Positions 48,093 to 48,268 of a stretch of DNA of 48,268 nucleotides are shown piece by piece. Within the stretch, counting starts at the first letter, position 1. Each line of letters opens with the position of its first letter. Position numbers and translations under genes: made by a program. The notes under the pieces are model-generated. The model was given only the letters and a program-made list of their open reading frames with translations, was not told the origin of the DNA and made no database searches. Source of the stretch: Glomus cerebriforme (Eukaryota; Glomeromycota; Glomeromycetes; Glomerales; Glomeraceae); NCBI GenBank assembly GCA_003550305.1, contig QKYT01000380.1:34547-82814 (forward strand), written 5' to 3'.

Positions 48093-48268
48093 TTAGAATC
48101 CTTTATATTTTTTTTTTAACTCCTTCATTGCTAATTTCTCATCTTCGTCAGTAGAACCTTCATATCCATATTCATTCACACCTAAACCTTCGATTTCTTC
48201 AGCTCCTTCCTTATCTTCATCTTCACCACCTTCATCACCTTCACCATCTTCATCGCCTTCACCACCTT
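48093..48268 (-). CDS. C-terminus of an acidic protein, partial at window edge
   Basis: A minus-strand frame enters from the right edge and ends with TAA at 48093-48095. The visible 58 residues start with a Gly/Glu/Asp repeat (GGEGDEDGEGDEGGEDED) and finish GLGVNEYGYEGSTDEDEKLA, then a basic end MKELKKKYKGF. The clean frame, GC-richer composition and acidic-then-basic ending look like a real gene end. The family cannot be named from this piece, and an acidic tail of a nuclear or ribosome-associated protein is only a guess. Confidence 0.55.
   Translation of the reverse strand, partial: GGEGDEDGEGDEGGEDEDKEGAEEIEGLGVNEYGYEGSTDEDEKLAMKELKKKYKGF

Noticed and set aside
1..48268. CRISPR array or bacterial operon
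   Set aside because: No regularly spaced short palindromic repeats with unique spacers; genes have spliceosomal introns and the tRNA is eukaryotic.

Overview
The window looks like nuclear DNA of an arbuscular mycorrhizal fungus (Glomeromycotina, probably Rhizophagus-like). This is inferred from the AT-rich base composition, short introns (about 60-100 nt) with GTAAG/GTATG donors, abundant MULE/FAR1-like and LINE remnants, an RTC4-like domain fragment of the kind common in that genus, and lineage-specific tandem gene families. Nothing suggests a bacterial or organellar origin. Runs of N and a roughly 80-nt poly-T mark assembly weak points.

Left two-thirds (1-32.5 kb): four complete tandem paralogs, all on the minus strand (55-5449, 12001-17249, 20206-25519, 27268-32500). 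I rebuilt each from splice sites. Every copy gives an unbroken reading frame of about 1,490-1,530 codons in 10 or 11 exons with matching intron phases. The protein has a large N-terminal region resembling a beta-propeller (WD40-like, about 900 residues). A C-terminal six-helix membrane domain follows, with a pore loop of TRP/ion_trans type and a cytosolic tail after S6. The spacers hold a 5'-truncated LINE with an intact RNase H domain and a 14-bp target-site duplication (9073-11297), a decayed minus-strand coding relic (18118-18579), and a TIR element carrying telomere-like CCCTAA repeats (26951-27189).

Middle (33-36 kb): an intron-containing tRNA-Tyr(GTA), a small three-exon gene resembling the Hva1/TUDOR family, and a 162-bp tandem direct repeat.

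Right third (37.8-48.3 kb): a repeat- and transposon-rich zone. It holds two unrelated tandem arrays on opposite strands (38.1-38.95 kb and 44.5-45.6 kb). In both, most units contain a 25-35-nt exon-like block between a spliceosomal donor and a branch point, T-tract and TAG acceptor, with a hairpin in the intron part. Around them are a decayed MULE transposase with SWIM finger, an RTC4-like fragment, a decayed multi-exon gene of unknown function, two MITEs with clear target-site duplications (one nested in frame inside a second decayed transposase), and the acidic C-terminus of a gene running off the right edge. Much of the decay here consists of G:C to A:T changes: Trp codons to stops, Cys to Tyr, GT to AT donors and AG to AA acceptors.

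The two most notable things are the intact four-copy propeller-channel cluster and the two mini-exon arrays.
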